NCBI RefSeq assembly: GCF_900187445.1
Contig: NZ_FYEB01000003.1
Coordinates: forward strand, 310,001 to 374,000
DNA length: 64,000 nucleotides
Source of the DNA: Pseudomonas sp. Irchel s3b2
GTDB taxonomy: Bacteria > Pseudomonadota > Gammaproteobacteria > Pseudomonadales > Pseudomonadaceae
Direction: 5' to 3'
Shown piece after piece: positions 37,081 through 46,261 of the stretch; the stretch's first letter is position 1; every line of letters starts with the position of its first letter. Made by a program: the position numbers and the translations under genes. The notes under the pieces were generated by a model. It was not told where the DNA came from and made no database searches. It saw nothing but the letters and a program-made list of their open reading frames with translations.

Positions 37081-38460
37081 TCATGATGAAGCTGAAGTGG
37101 ATTCAGTTTGCCGGCTCAAGCGCGACAGCAGCACCCGATCCAATACCCACACCACCACCAGCGAAGCCCCCACCAACGGAAACATCACCGCCAGCCCGAA
37201 CATGATGACCATCGCGGTTTTCCATTTCGGCAGGTCGTGACGCAACGGCGGTACACCGAACTTGCCCTGTGGCCGGCGCTTCCACCAGATCACTACGCCG
37301 CTGACGGCGCTGAGCAAAATCATCAGGCAGATCAGCAGTACGATGATCTGATTGAACGGGCCGAACATCTTGCCTTCGTGCAGCATCACGCCGACTTCCG
37401 TGGCCCGGGCGACGTTGCTGTAATGCTGCCAGCGCACGTCGGCGAGGACGTCGCCGGTGTACTGGTCGACATGCAAGGTGGCGTCGTTGCGCGGGTCGTC
37501 GGCGAACACGGCGATGGTGAACACGCCGGTGGCTGTGGTGGGGACGGTGATGCTGTAGCCGGGCTCGACCTTGCGCTGCACGGCGATGTTTTGCACGTCT
37601 TGCAGGCTGATGGTTGGCGCTGCCGGACCCGCTTGCGTGCTGGCGTGAGCCATGTGTTCGGCGTGGTCGCCGGACATCGGCATCGGCGTGTTTTCCATGG
37701 CCCACGGCACGGTCTGGCGCGTGGCGCTGTTGAGGCTGCGGGCCTCGACGTCGGACTTCGGCACGTCGTTCCACATGGCTACCGGGAAGCGGTTCCAGAG
37801 GTCGGCGTATTGCTTGCCCCAGAACCCGGTCCAGGTCATGCCGCTGAGCAGCATCACCAGCAGCAATGCCGCGCCCCAGAACCCGGTCACCGCGTGCAGG
37901 TCACGCCAGAGCACTCGGCCACGACTGTTCAAGCGTGGCCAGAGAATCCCGGCGGACTGGCTGCGCGGCCACCATAAAAATACCCCTGAGACCACCAGCA
38001 CGACGCCCCAACCAGCGGCCAGTTCCACCAGTCGATCACCGACGGTGCCGATCATCAACTCGCCGTGAATCGAGCGCGAAATCGCTTGCAGATTCTTCTT
38101 CGCGTCTTGCTCGCCAAGGATGTCGCCGTGATACGGATCGATGAACACGTTCAGTTCATGACCTTCATTGATGACGACAAATTGCGCACTGCGTTCGGCA
38201 TTGGCCGGCGGCAGGTACTGTTTGATCTGGCCTTGGGGGTACGCCTCTTTTACCCGCTTGAGCAGGTCATCGGCGGAAACTTTGTGATGACCAGCAGGGA
38301 CGTTCAGCAGGCTGCCGTACATCAATGGATCGAGTTGCGGTTTGAACAGGTAGATGATGCCGGTCAGGGCCAGCATCACCATGAATGGCGCGACGAACAG
38401 GCCGGCATAGAAATGCCAGCGCCAGGCCAGGTTGTAGAAATTCGGTTTGGGGTGTTTCAT
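37081..38460 (-). CDS. PepSY-domain membrane protein in the copper cluster
   Basis: The 459-residue protein has four membrane segments in the PepSY-associated TM layout: residues about 18-40 (FYAGLFVAPFMVMLALTGII), about 145-165, about 195-215 and about 375-395, with conserved His residues at helix ends (RWHFYAG, SIHGELMIG, LHAVTGFWG). Such proteins are linked to iron or copper uptake, perhaps as ferric or cupric reductases. The periplasmic loop has a Met/His-rich stretch MPMSGDHAEHMAHAS, which fits copper. It follows oprC on the same strand and is flanked by inverted REP elements. Confidence 0.85.
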   Translation of the reverse strand: MKHPKPNFYNLAWRWHFYAGLFVAPFMVMLALTGIIYLFKPQLDPLMYGSLLNVPAGHHKVSADDLLKRVKEAYPQGQIKQYLPPANAERSAQFVVINEGHELNVFIDPYHGDILGEQDAKKNLQAISRSIHGELMIGTVGDRLVELAAGWGVVLVVSGVFLWWPRSQSAGILWPRLNSRGRVLWRDLHAVTGFWGAALLLVMLLSGMTWTGFWGKQYADLWNRFPVAMWNDVPKSDVEARSLNSATRQTVPWAMENTPMPMSGDHAEHMAHASTQAGPAAPTISLQDVQNIAVQRKVEPGYSITVPTTATGVFTIAVFADDPRNDATLHVDQYTGDVLADVRWQHYSNVARATEVGVMLHEGKMFGPFNQIIVLLICLMILLSAVSGVVIWWKRRPQGKFGVPPLRHDLPKWKTAMVIMFGLAVMFPLVGASLVVVWVLDRVLLSRLSRQTESTSASS

Positions 38461-38518
38461 TTGTGTGCTCCGCTAGGCTTGGGTCTTTTGTTGTTGTCTG
38501 GTGACTGCTGCGCAGTCG

Positions 38519-38609
38519 TTCGCGGGCAAGCCTCGCTCCTACGGGATTTATGTCGATCACAAATATTGCGTACGACACAAAACCTGTAGGAGCGAGGCTT
38601 GCCCGCGAA
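38519..38609. repeat. REP-spacer-REP element between oprC and the PepSY gene
   Basis: Same structure as 36920-37011 but inverted: the spacer reads TGTCGATCACAAATATTGCG, the reverse complement of the other spacer with few changes. The element ends five bases before the end of oprC. Confidence 0.85.
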
Positions 38610-38613
38610 GCTC

Positions 38614-40731
38614 TTAAAAGCTCATATCCACCTTGGTCCAGAGCGTGCGCCCCGGTTCGTTGATGGCTTGCGGATCATTGGCCGGGAAGCCGAAACCGGC
38701 GTTGCCCGCCAGGTTCAAGTGTTCGGCGTAAGCCTTGCCGAACAAATTGTCGACGCCGCTGCTGACCTTCCAGTTCTTGTTGATCCGATACGCGCCGTTG
38801 AGTGAGAACACGCCAAAGCCCGAGCTCGTATCGAAGTCTTTGCCGACCACGTTGCCCTTGTTCTGGTCGATGCGGTTTTGCGCCGCAACCACCCGCCACA
38901 AGGCGCCGGCACTCCAGTTGTCTTCGCTGTAGGTCAGGCCGAAACGCGCATCCAGCGGTGGCATCTGCGGCAGCGCGCTGTCGTCGCTGCTGTTCTTGCC
39001 CCAGGCGTAGGCCAGGGTCGCGTCGGCTTTCCAGTTTGCCGTCAGCTTGTAGGCCGCACCGAGTTCGCCGCCCATGATTCGCGCGTCGATGTTCTCGGCT
39101 TGCGAGGTCATGCCCATCATCCCCGGCGTGTAGTTGAACAGGATGTAGTCACGCACCTGTCCGACGTAACCCGAGGCCCAGGCTTCGAGGTCTTCAGTCT
39201 TGTATTGCAGGCCAAAGTCGAGCTGGGTGGTTTTCTCCGGCTTGATCGAGTCGAAGGCATTCACCGAACCGGCGGGGCCGGACTTGGGCGAGAACAGCTC
39301 CCAGTAATCCGGGAAACGCTGGGCGTGACCGAGGCCCGCATACAGCGTGGTCGGGCTGTCGGCCAGGTCATGCTCGTAACGGACGAAACCGCTGGGCAAG
39401 GTGTCGGCGCGGGTGTCGTCGGCCGTCGGGTTCGGGCGGGCCATCATCCCGGAGCCGAGGGTTTGCCGATAATCCTTGGCCGACGCACGGTCCAGGCGTG
39501 CACCGGTGATCAACCGATCACGGTCGGCGACGTACCAGGTCAGTTCGCTGAACACGCCATAGTTATGGAAGTCGGCGTCCTTGTTACGTGGCACATCCTT
39601 GTAAGCATCGACGCCCATGGCGCTGCGTTGGCGGTGTTCGTTGGTCTGTGCATCCAGGCCACTGATCAACTGCACATCGGCCCAGCGCCAGGTGGCTTTG
39701 ATTCGTGCGCCGAGGGTTCGGCGATCGACGTTGGAGGCCATGGGGCCGGCCATCATGCCGGTGCCTGACGGTGTGCGCAGGGTGTAGTTGTCCATCACGT
39801 GGTCGGCGTAGTTGTAGTAGACCTGCGCTTCGACCTTATCCAGCACCTCACCGATGTTCGACTGCTCGAAACGCAGGCCAAGGCTTTCGCGCAAGAACTG
39901 CGAACCGTCCATGCTACGCCCGGCGTAACGGGCTTCGCCGTCACCCTTGCCGGCGGTCAGTTCCAGCAGCGTGTCGGCGCTCGGGGTCCAGCCGACAGCG
40001 ACGTCGCCGTTCCACTTGTCATAGCGCGAGGGCACGGTGTCGTTGTTGCCGTCCTTGTAGTCGTCGGAATGCGCGGTGTTGCCGATCACTCGCACGTAAC
40101 CCCGTGGCCCACCAGCAGCGGCGTCCACCACTTTGTCGAAACGGCCGTTGGAACCAGCCAGTACGCTGGCGTCCACCCGGGTGCCGAGTTCGCCGAAGCT
40201 TTCCGGTTCCCGGTCGAACAGGACGGTGCCGGCCGATGCGCCGGGGCCCCAAAGCACGGTTTGCGGGCCTTTGATGACGGTGAGTTTGTCGTAGGTTTCC
40301 GGTGAAATGTACGAGGTCGGTGCGTCCATGCGGCCGGGGCAGGCGCCGAGCATCATGCTGCCGTTGGTGAGGATATTCAGTCGCGAGCCGAACATGCCGC
40401 GCAGCACCGGATCGCCGTTGGTGCCGCCGTTGCGCACCAGCGCGAAACCGGGGATGGTCTTCAGATAATCGCCACCGTCGCTGGCCGGCACCGGTTGGCG
40501 CGGGTCCTTGGGGTTGGTGACGATGGTCAGTGGCGAGCTCGGCGCAATGGCGGTGATCACCGTCGGGCTCAGTTCTTCGGTGTGGTCGGCGTGTTCATCG
40601 GCCAGCACCATCGGTGTCAGCAGCAAGCCGCAAAGAACGGCGGTGGCGTGCCTGAAACGAACGCGGGGTTCGTTCAGGGCAAAAGAAGCCTGGGCAGCGC
40701 CCAAACGTGTGTCAGCAGAAAACCTGGACAT
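38614..40731 (-). CDS. oprC: TonB-dependent copper receptor OprC
   Basis: The 705-residue outer-membrane protein has a signal peptide ending near VLA, a plug domain (GGDYLKTIPGFALVRNGG, TVIKGPQTVLWGPGASAGT) and a 22-strand barrel ending in the aromatic WTKVDMSF. The plug carries the C-x3-M copper-binding pair in GACPGRMDAP, known from P. aeruginosa OprC. The ATG at 40731 with GGAA upstream fits the family start; a longer frame is unlikely. It lies within a run of copper-linked genes read from 42200 downwards. Confidence 0.93.
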   Translation of the reverse strand: MSRFSADTRLGAAQASFALNEPRVRFRHATAVLCGLLLTPMVLADEHADHTEELSPTVITAIAPSSPLTIVTNPKDPRQPVPASDGGDYLKTIPGFALVRNGGTNGDPVLRGMFGSRLNILTNGSMMLGACPGRMDAPTSYISPETYDKLTVIKGPQTVLWGPGASAGTVLFDREPESFGELGTRVDASVLAGSNGRFDKVVDAAAGGPRGYVRVIGNTAHSDDYKDGNNDTVPSRYDKWNGDVAVGWTPSADTLLELTAGKGDGEARYAGRSMDGSQFLRESLGLRFEQSNIGEVLDKVEAQVYYNYADHVMDNYTLRTPSGTGMMAGPMASNVDRRTLGARIKATWRWADVQLISGLDAQTNEHRQRSAMGVDAYKDVPRNKDADFHNYGVFSELTWYVADRDRLITGARLDRASAKDYRQTLGSGMMARPNPTADDTRADTLPSGFVRYEHDLADSPTTLYAGLGHAQRFPDYWELFSPKSGPAGSVNAFDSIKPEKTTQLDFGLQYKTEDLEAWASGYVGQVRDYILFNYTPGMMGMTSQAENIDARIMGGELGAAYKLTANWKADATLAYAWGKNSSDDSALPQMPPLDARFGLTYSEDNWSAGALWRVVAAQNRIDQNKGNVVGKDFDTSSGFGVFSLNGAYRINKNWKVSSGVDNLFGKAYAEHLNLAGNAGFGFPANDPQAINEPGRTLWTKVDMSF

Positions 40732-40817
40732 GACAATTTCCATCGAACAGTCGTAAACGACACGGCCGGCAGCCTGCGGCTGTCTTCTAAACCGTGTGAG
40801 ATCGGAGGTGGGGGTGT

Positions 40818-41252
40818 TTACGCGACGATGGGCGGAGCGCGGGTGCGGGCACCGGGGAAGAAGGTTTGCCGGGCGTGGCCCAGGCGGGTAGCGGGAGTGC
40901 TGAAAGTGGTTGTCTGTGGGCTGTCGAAGGCGACGAAGGACTGACCGCCAGTGAGCGCCGGGCAATTGAACAGCAGGCTGCAATAGCCGCATTTTTCCCA
41001 GAGTGCGTGATGGTCGGCTTTGGGTGGGCAGTGCTCGGCGACGGGTTGCGCGCCGTGGTCGGCGTGCCCCATCGTCGACATGTCCGTGCCCATGTTCATC
41101 GACATGCTCGCAGACATAGCCGCGCGCGAATCCATCGGCATCGACTGAGAAATCAGCGGACCGATAAAAATCATCAGCATGGCGAACAGGCTGATCCAGC
41201 TGCCGCGCGTCAGGCTCAATGACTGACGGCGGGACACGGACGGCCTACGCAT
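40818..41252 (-). CDS. DUF2946 family protein
   Basis: The 144-residue protein has one N-terminal membrane or signal segment (WISLFAMLMIFIGPLISQ), a Met/His-rich part (MSMNMGTDMSTMGHADHG) and the DUF2946 cysteine motif CGYCSLLFNCP. Potential metal ligands are abundant. The ATG at 41252 is weakly supported; a TTG four codons upstream is an alternative. It is located between the PCuAC gene and oprC; DUF2946 genes often accompany OprC. Confidence 0.8.
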   Translation of the reverse strand: MRRPSVSRRQSLSLTRGSWISLFAMLMIFIGPLISQSMPMDSRAAMSASMSMNMGTDMSTMGHADHGAQPVAEHCPPKADHHALWEKCGYCSLLFNCPALTGGQSFVAFDSPQTTTFSTPATRLGHARQTFFPGARTRAPPIVA

Positions 41253-41273
41253 GGGCGTTTTCAACGTGGGCGA

Positions 41274-41753
41274 TTAATGGGCGTGCATGTGCTCTTGCAT
41301 GCCGTCCGGCGCCTTTTTCTGCACCGCGACGTCGACCGTCACATCGCCGGCCTTCTCGAAATGCATTGTCAGCGGGAAGCGCTTGCCGTCACTCAACAGG
41401 CTGCGGTCTTTGAGCTCCAGCAGCATCACGTGATACGCCATCGGTGCAAACGTGGCTTCGCCGCCCGCCGGAATCTCGACGCTGGGCACTTGCTGCATTT
41501 TCATCAAATCGTTTTGCTTCACGTGCTCGTGCAACTCGGCCTTTCCTGAAATTGGCGAGTCGACGCTCAGCAGTCGGTCGGCGGTTTTGCCGCTGTTGTG
41601 AATCACGAAATACGCCGCGACGGTCGGCGCGTTGGGCGGTAACTCTTGCGACCACGGATGGGCGATCTCAAGCTCGCCAGCGTTGTATTCGTGGGCATTG
41701 GCAAAACAGGCAGGCAGCAGCAATACAGCCAGAACGATGAGTTTGTTCAACAT
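41274..41753 (-). CDS. Periplasmic copper chaperone, PCu(A)C family
   Basis: The 159-residue protein has a signal peptide (ending ANA) and the PCu(A)C copper site H-x10-M-x21-H-x-M: HEHVKQNDLMKMQQ followed by YHVMLLELKD. The tail is His/Met-rich (GMQEHMHAH). It carries Cu(I) in the periplasm, often to cytochrome oxidase or an uptake system. It lies between two DUF2946 genes. Confidence 0.92.
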   Translation of the reverse strand: MLNKLIVLAVLLLPACFANAHEYNAGELEIAHPWSQELPPNAPTVAAYFVIHNSGKTADRLLSVDSPISGKAELHEHVKQNDLMKMQQVPSVEIPAGGEATFAPMAYHVMLLELKDRSLLSDGKRFPLTMHFEKAGDVTVDVAVQKKAPDGMQEHMHAH

Positions 41754-41801
41754 GGCAGTTCTCCAGAACGATTCAAAACGCAGGTCAATTGCGAGAAGGA
41801 A

Positions 41802-42200
41802 TCAAACCAGAGGGGACGCGCGGGGGTTGAGACTCGGCCATTGCTGGCGCGGTGTCGGTGTGTCGAGGGTGGCAGACGGCAGGCTTCGATTGGCCTCGAA
41901 ACGCGCGAAATACAATTGCGGAGCATGCCCCGGCAACGCCACTAACGGCGCAGAACCCGAGCAACACCAGCAATGCTGCATGTTGGAATGATCGTCGCTC
42001 TGCGGAGCTTTCTGCCCAATGTCGCCCAGGGAAATCGCCACCAGCTTGGTGCCGTTGGAAGAGCAGAAACTGCCCCACAACAATTGCTCTGCAGGCGATT
42101 TCGCCGTCTGCGCCATCGCTCCGGACATCGGCATGGCGAGCATGTTGAACAGCACTGCAAAGCAGGCGATCCAGGCAAATGCGAGCCGTTGTCGGGACAT
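41802..42200 (-). CDS. DUF2946 family protein, first gene of the copper run
   Basis: The 132-residue protein has an N-terminal hydrophobic segment (IACFAVLFNMLAMPMSGAMA) and the motif MQHCWCCSGSAPLVALPG with three close cysteines and histidine, the DUF2946 hallmark. It is the first gene in the direction DUF2946-PCuAC-DUF2946-oprC-PepSY. An inverted repeat ATCAGGC/GCCTGAT lies at 42226-42250, in the promoter region. Confidence 0.85.
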   Translation of the reverse strand: MSRQRLAFAWIACFAVLFNMLAMPMSGAMAQTAKSPAEQLLWGSFCSSNGTKLVAISLGDIGQKAPQSDDHSNMQHCWCCSGSAPLVALPGHAPQLYFARFEANRSLPSATLDTPTPRQQWPSLNPRASPLV

Positions 42201-42225
42201 GAGGGCAGATCCGGTTGAATGGGCA

Positions 42226-42250
42226 ATCAGGCGCGGCTATTTAGCCTGAT
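42226..42250. promoter_or_regulatory. Inverted repeat in the promoter region of the copper run
   Basis: ATCAGGC and GCCTGAT are separated by 11 bases, about 26 bases upstream of the first DUF2946 start. It could be an operator for a copper- or metal-responsive regulator, or the end hairpin of the antitoxin gene; no T run follows. Confidence 0.3.
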
Positions 42251-42299
42251 CAGGGGCGATAAGTAAAAAGGCCGCGTGCGGTGTGGTGTCGCAGTGCAA

Positions 42300-42590
42300 T
42301 CAGAGAGCGCTGGCATGCAGCCGCAGGCCTAATGCTTTCATCACTTTCATGATAGTCGCGAATTCCGGGTTGCCAGTGCTGCCCAATGCTTTGTAGAGAC
42401 TCTCGCGACCCAGCCCGGCATCACGGGCAATCTGTGTCATGCCTTTTGCACGAGCTATGTCGTTGAGTGCGGCACGTATGAGAACTCCGTCACCTGCATC
42501 TTCTTCAAAGCAGGCGTCCAGGTAAGCCGCCATTTCTTCTGGTGTTTTGAGAAATTCGGCGGCGTCGAATCGGGTGAATTGTTCGGCCAT
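42300..42590 (-). CDS. Type II antitoxin, HigA-like addiction module protein
   Basis: The 96-residue protein has an N-terminal toxin-binding region (FLKTPEEMAAYLDACFEED) and a C-terminal helix-turn-helix (MTQIARDAGLGRESLYKALG, then NPEFATIMKVMKALGLRL), the pattern of the putative addiction-module antidote family. It probably neutralises the upstream toxin and represses the operon. It begins three bases after the toxin gene. Confidence 0.9.
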   Translation of the reverse strand: MAEQFTRFDAAEFLKTPEEMAAYLDACFEEDAGDGVLIRAALNDIARAKGMTQIARDAGLGRESLYKALGSTGNPEFATIMKVMKALGLRLHASAL

Positions 42591-42593
42591 GAC

Positions 42594-42896
42594 TTACTCC
42601 TCATTACCGATGTTTTGCGCCATTTGAAGAGCGCGTTTGATATCTCGCTTTTGAGTCGACTTGTCACCGCCCACCAGCAGCAGATAGACCACTGCCCCTC
42701 GACGAGTGAAATACATCCTGTAGCCGGGGCCGTAATGAACACGCATTTCATAAACAGCCTCGCCTACGGGTTCGCAATCACCGAAATTACCGTGTTCGGC
42801 AGCTCGGAGCCTGGCGATAATGCGAGCTTTACCGATGATGTCTCTCAGTGAGTCGAGCCAATCGGCAAACGCACGAGATCGTTCGAAGTCGATCAT
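42594..42896 (-). CDS. Type II toxin, RelE/HigB-like
   Basis: The 100-residue protein follows the RelE/ParE addiction-module killer pattern: FADWLDSLRDIIGKARIIAR, GNFGDCEPVGEAVYEMRVHY, and GPGYRMYFTRRGAVVYLLLV with GGDKSTQKRDI near the end. Such toxins cleave mRNA at the ribosome. The ATG at 42896 fits the family start. Toxin-first order is normal for HigBA-type pairs. Confidence 0.9.
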   Translation of the reverse strand: MIDFERSRAFADWLDSLRDIIGKARIIARLRAAEHGNFGDCEPVGEAVYEMRVHYGPGYRMYFTRRGAVVYLLLVGGDKSTQKRDIKRALQMAQNIGNEE

Positions 42897-43090
42897 GTCG
42901 GATCGTATTCCTTGGGATACAACTTGGCAAGCCACACTTTTCTCGGCCCAATGGGGGGCCTTACCCATGGGTGGCATGGGTGGTGTTGCTAGCTAGGATC
43001 AGGGGAATCGAATATAGAGTTGAAGCGCTTGCCGGGAACAGTCGGCCCTCTCCTGGAAAGTTGTCGGCAAAGTCGCAAGGTCGGGCAGGT

Positions 43091-43819
43091 TCAGGAAATG
43101 TCTGACGCTGACAAAGCTAGCAGGACTTCATCCACCGCCCCAAACTCCCGCTCAACCCCCGGCAACACCGGCCGCTTCAACACCAGCACCGGCACTCCAC
43201 GCTCCCGTGCCACTTCCAGTTTCGGTTCGGTGGCGGTGCTGCCGCTGTTCTTGCTGATCAGCACGTCAATCTGCCGACGCTCGAACAACTCGCGTTCACC
43301 CTCGATCAGAAACGGCCCACGCGCGCCGATCACTTCGCAACGCTCATTCCCGGGATAAACGTCCAGCGCACGCAACGTCCAGAATTGCTCCGGCGGGATT
43401 TCGTGCAGGTGCTGCAGCGGTTCGCGGCCGAGGGTGAACAGCGGTCGCCGGAAGGGTTTGAGGGCTTCGATCAGTTCGGCCCAGTCGCTGACTTCTCGCC
43501 AGTCATCTCCGGCTTGTGGTTGCCAGGCCGGACGCCGCAACGCCCAGCACGCAATGCCGCTCAACTTCGCGGCGGTAGCGGCGTTCTGGCTGATTTGCGC
43601 TGCGTAGGGATGGGTCGCATCCAGCAGCAGGTCAATGCCTTCCTCCCGGATGAATTGCGCCAGACCTTCAGCGCCGCCATAGCCGCCAACCCGAATCTGG
43701 CAGTTCAGATCCGTCGGTACGCGACCGACACCGGCCAGGCTGTAGATGTGTTCCGGTCCCAGGGTTCGGGCGATGGCCAATGCTTCAGTGACGCCGCCGA
43801 GCAACAACACGCGCTTCAT
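43091..43819 (-). CDS. cobK: Precorrin-6A reductase
   Basis: The 242-residue protein starts [20 protein letters not shown] with the nucleotide-binding GG-T-E pattern and has [14 protein letters not shown] near residue 66 and [13 protein letters not shown] near 192, both CobK/CbiJ hallmarks. It reduces precorrin-6A with NADPH. Its ATG overlaps the cbiD stop by four bases. Confidence 0.95.
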   Translation of the reverse strand: MKRVLLLGGVTEALAIARTLGPEHIYSLAGVGRVPTDLNCQIRVGGYGGAEGLAQFIREEGIDLLLDATHPYAAQISQNAATAAKLSGIACWALRRPAWQPQAGDDWREVSDWAELIEALKPFRRPLFTLGREPLQHLHEIPPEQFWTLRALDVYPGNERCEVIGARGPFLIEGERELFERRQIDVLISKNSGSTATEPKLEVARERGVPVLVLKRPVLPGVEREFGAVDEVLLALSASDIS

Positions 43820-44913
43820 TGAAAAACTCCTGCATGACCGACAATCCCGCCCTGGCGATCGATGGCGAACACTTCGACCTGAACCTGCGCCGGCACCACA
43901 CTGCGGGCAAAGTCCAGAGCGTGCTGACACACCGCGTCGCCGAGAGCGATCCCGGCAGCGCTGGCCATCGCCAACGCCTGCTGACTGGTATTGGCTTCGC
44001 GGATCGCCTGTTGCAACGCCTCATCGGCGCCGACCGCCGCGGCCCATTCGGCCAATTGCGGCAGGTCGATGCTTGAATGCCGACTGTGCAAATCCATGTG
44101 CCCGGCCGCCAGTTTGCTGATCTTGCCAAAGCCGCCGCACAGGCTGAGTTTATCCACAGGCACTTTGCGCAAATGTTTGAGCACCGCGCCGACGAAGTCG
44201 CCCATTTCGATCAGGGCGATTTCCGGCAAGTCGTAGACTCGGCGCATGGTGTCTTCGCTGGCGTTGCCGGTGCACGCGGCGATGTGCAGGTAACCGTTGG
44301 TTTTGGCGACGTCGATGCCTTGATGGATCGAGGCGATGTAGGCCGCGCAGGAGAATGGCCGGACGATGCCGCTGGTGCCGAGGATCGACAAGCCGCCGAG
44401 AATCCCCAGTCGCGGGTTCATGGTTTTCAGCGCCAGGGCTTCGCCGTCCTCGACGTTCACCGTGACCTCGAAGCCGCCCGGGTAATCCAGCTCCTCGGCC
44501 AGCAGCGTCAGGTGCTCGCTGATCATTTTGCGCGGCACCGGGTTGATTGCCGGCTCGCCGACGTTCAGCACCAGCCCGGGTCGGGTGACGGTGCCCACGC
44601 CACGGCCGGCGCTGAAGCGAATGCCCGGCTCGCTGTGCAGGCGCACCTGGGAAAAGAGCAGGGCGCCGTGGGTCACGTCCGGGTCGTCGCCGGCGTCCTT
44701 GATCGTTCCGGCTTCGGCGCCGTCGTTCATCAACCGACAGAATTCCAGGCGCATCTGCACTCGTTTGCCTTTGGGCAGAATGATCTCGACGGCGTCTGCT
44801 TCCACGCCACTGAGCAGCAGGCGTGCCGCCGCGAGGCTGGTGGCGGTGGCGCAGCTGCCAGTGGTCAGGCCGCTGCGCAGCGGTGCGGGTTGTTCGGCGG
44901 TTTCGTCACGCAT
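43816..44913 (-). CDS. cbiD: Cobalt-precorrin-5B C1-methyltransferase CbiD
   Basis: The 365-residue protein starts with [20 protein letters not shown] and has [12 protein letters not shown] and [20 protein letters not shown], diagnostic of CbiD. It adds the C1 methyl group during ring contraction in the cobalt-early pathway. Here it stands in a cluster with oxygen-dependent CobG, as in P. aeruginosa, where it is thought to replace CobF. It overlaps cobL by eight bases and cobK by four. Confidence 0.95.
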   Translation of the reverse strand: MRDETAEQPAPLRSGLTTGSCATATSLAAARLLLSGVEADAVEIILPKGKRVQMRLEFCRLMNDGAEAGTIKDAGDDPDVTHGALLFSQVRLHSEPGIRFSAGRGVGTVTRPGLVLNVGEPAINPVPRKMISEHLTLLAEELDYPGGFEVTVNVEDGEALALKTMNPRLGILGGLSILGTSGIVRPFSCAAYIASIHQGIDVAKTNGYLHIAACTGNASEDTMRRVYDLPEIALIEMGDFVGAVLKHLRKVPVDKLSLCGGFGKISKLAAGHMDLHSRHSSIDLPQLAEWAAAVGADEALQQAIREANTSQQALAMASAAGIALGDAVCQHALDFARSVVPAQVQVEVFAIDRQGGIVGHAGVFQ

Positions 44914-46117
44914 CGAGGGGTTTCGTCACGTCCAGCAAGGTAATCGGCAGCGCCTGACGCCAGGTGTCGAACTCGCCCAGCGGTTGCGCCTGAGCGACAT
45001 GAATTCGGGTCAGTTCACCGCCATGCCGTTCGCGCCAGGCCATCAGGGTCACTTCGCTTTGCAGTGTGACGGCGTTGGCGATCAGTCTGCCGCCGGGTTT
45101 GAGTTGCGCCCAGCATGTATCGAGCACGCCTTCGCGGGTGACGCCGCCACCGATGAAAATTGCGTCCGGACGTTCTAGCCCATCCAAGGCTTGCGGCGCG
45201 CTGCCGCGAATCAATTGCAGACCGGGGACGCCCAAGGCATCGCGGTTGTGTTCAATCAATAACTGCCGTCCTTCATCCGCTTCGATGGCCAGCGCCCGGC
45301 AGCTCGGGTGAGCGCGCATCCATTCAATGCCGATCGAACCGCTGCCGGCGCCGACGTCCCACAGCAGTTCGCCGGGAACCGGGGCGAGGCGTGCAAGGGT
45401 GATGGCGCGCACATCGCGCTTGGTCAGTTGGCCGTCGTGCTTGAAGGCAGAGTCTGGCAACCCGGCGAGGCGTGACAGGCGCGGCGTGTTCGGTTCAGCG
45501 ATGCATTCGATGGCGATCAGGTTCAGGTCGGCGATCAGCGGCTCGCTCCAGTCATTGGCGACACCCTCGATACGTCGTTCGGCTTCGCCGCCCAGATGTT
45601 CCAGCACGGTGAGGCGACTCGGCCCGAAACCGCGCTCACGCAGCAACGCTGCGATGGCCGACGGGCTCTGGCCGTCGTTGCTCAACACCAGCAAGCGCAC
45701 ACCACTGACCAAATGAGCGTTGAGCGCGGCGAGGGGGCGGGCGACTACTGAAAGCGTCACCACGTCCTGCAACGGCCAGACCATTCGCGCTGCCGCGAGG
45801 GAGCAAGAAGAGGGCGCCGGCAGAATTAGCATCTGCTCGGCGGGCACTTGCCGCGCAAGGCTGGCACCGACACCAAAGAACATAGGGTCGCCGCTGGCCA
45901 GCACACAAACCGGCTCGCCACGCAGTGCCAGCAATGGTTCAAGGGAAAACGGACTTGGCCACAATTGCCGCTCGCCGCGAATGCACACGGGCAACAAATC
46001 CAGTTGCCGCTGGCCGCCGAAGATCCGCGAGGCGCCCAGCAGGGCGCGACGGGCATTCTTGCCCAGGCCCTTGAAGCCGTCTTCACCGATACCTACTACT
46101 GTCAGCCAGGGTGACAT
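44906..46117 (-). CDS. cobL: Precorrin-6B C5,15-methyltransferase (decarboxylating), CbiE-CbiT fusion
   Basis: The 403-residue protein fuses a SAM-dependent tetrapyrrole methylase (residues 1-205; [40 protein letters not shown]) with a CbiT-type methyltransferase ([40 protein letters not shown]). It methylates C5 and C15 and removes the acetate of ring C. It is the first gene of cobL-cbiD-cobK, divergent from cobG. Confidence 0.95.
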   Translation of the reverse strand: MSPWLTVVGIGEDGFKGLGKNARRALLGASRIFGGQRQLDLLPVCIRGERQLWPSPFSLEPLLALRGEPVCVLASGDPMFFGVGASLARQVPAEQMLILPAPSSCSLAAARMVWPLQDVVTLSVVARPLAALNAHLVSGVRLLVLSNDGQSPSAIAALLRERGFGPSRLTVLEHLGGEAERRIEGVANDWSEPLIADLNLIAIECIAEPNTPRLSRLAGLPDSAFKHDGQLTKRDVRAITLARLAPVPGELLWDVGAGSGSIGIEWMRAHPSCRALAIEADEGRQLLIEHNRDALGVPGLQLIRGSAPQALDGLERPDAIFIGGGVTREGVLDTCWAQLKPGGRLIANAVTLQSEVTLMAWRERHGGELTRIHVAQAQPLGEFDTWRQALPITLLDVTKPLDA

Positions 46118-46153
46118 CTGCCGTCCTCAAAAAAAGTCCTCAAACGGACTGTT

Positions 46154-46181
46154 CCGACGGGCAGGCTTTTCATGCCGTCGG
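46154..46181. promoter_or_regulatory. Dyad in the divergent cobL/cobG promoter region
   Basis: CCGACGG and CCGTCGG form a 7-bp inverted repeat around a 14-base loop. A smaller dyad AGTCC-N6-GGACT lies next to it at about 46135-46150. The 144-base region is the only promoter space for both cobalamin operons. I see no cobalamin riboswitch. Confidence 0.35.
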
Positions 46182-46261
46182 ACAAAGCAGGCATAATACC
46201 GCGCCTTCGCCCGCGAAGCGCCTTTCCCACACAGCCGGTCGCCCCTTTGAACGAACGCCCG

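Noticed and set aside
46118..46261. Cobalamin riboswitch between cobL and cobG
   Set aside because: The region is only 144 bases and lacks the conserved GCCACTG box; a full B12 riboswitch would not fit.
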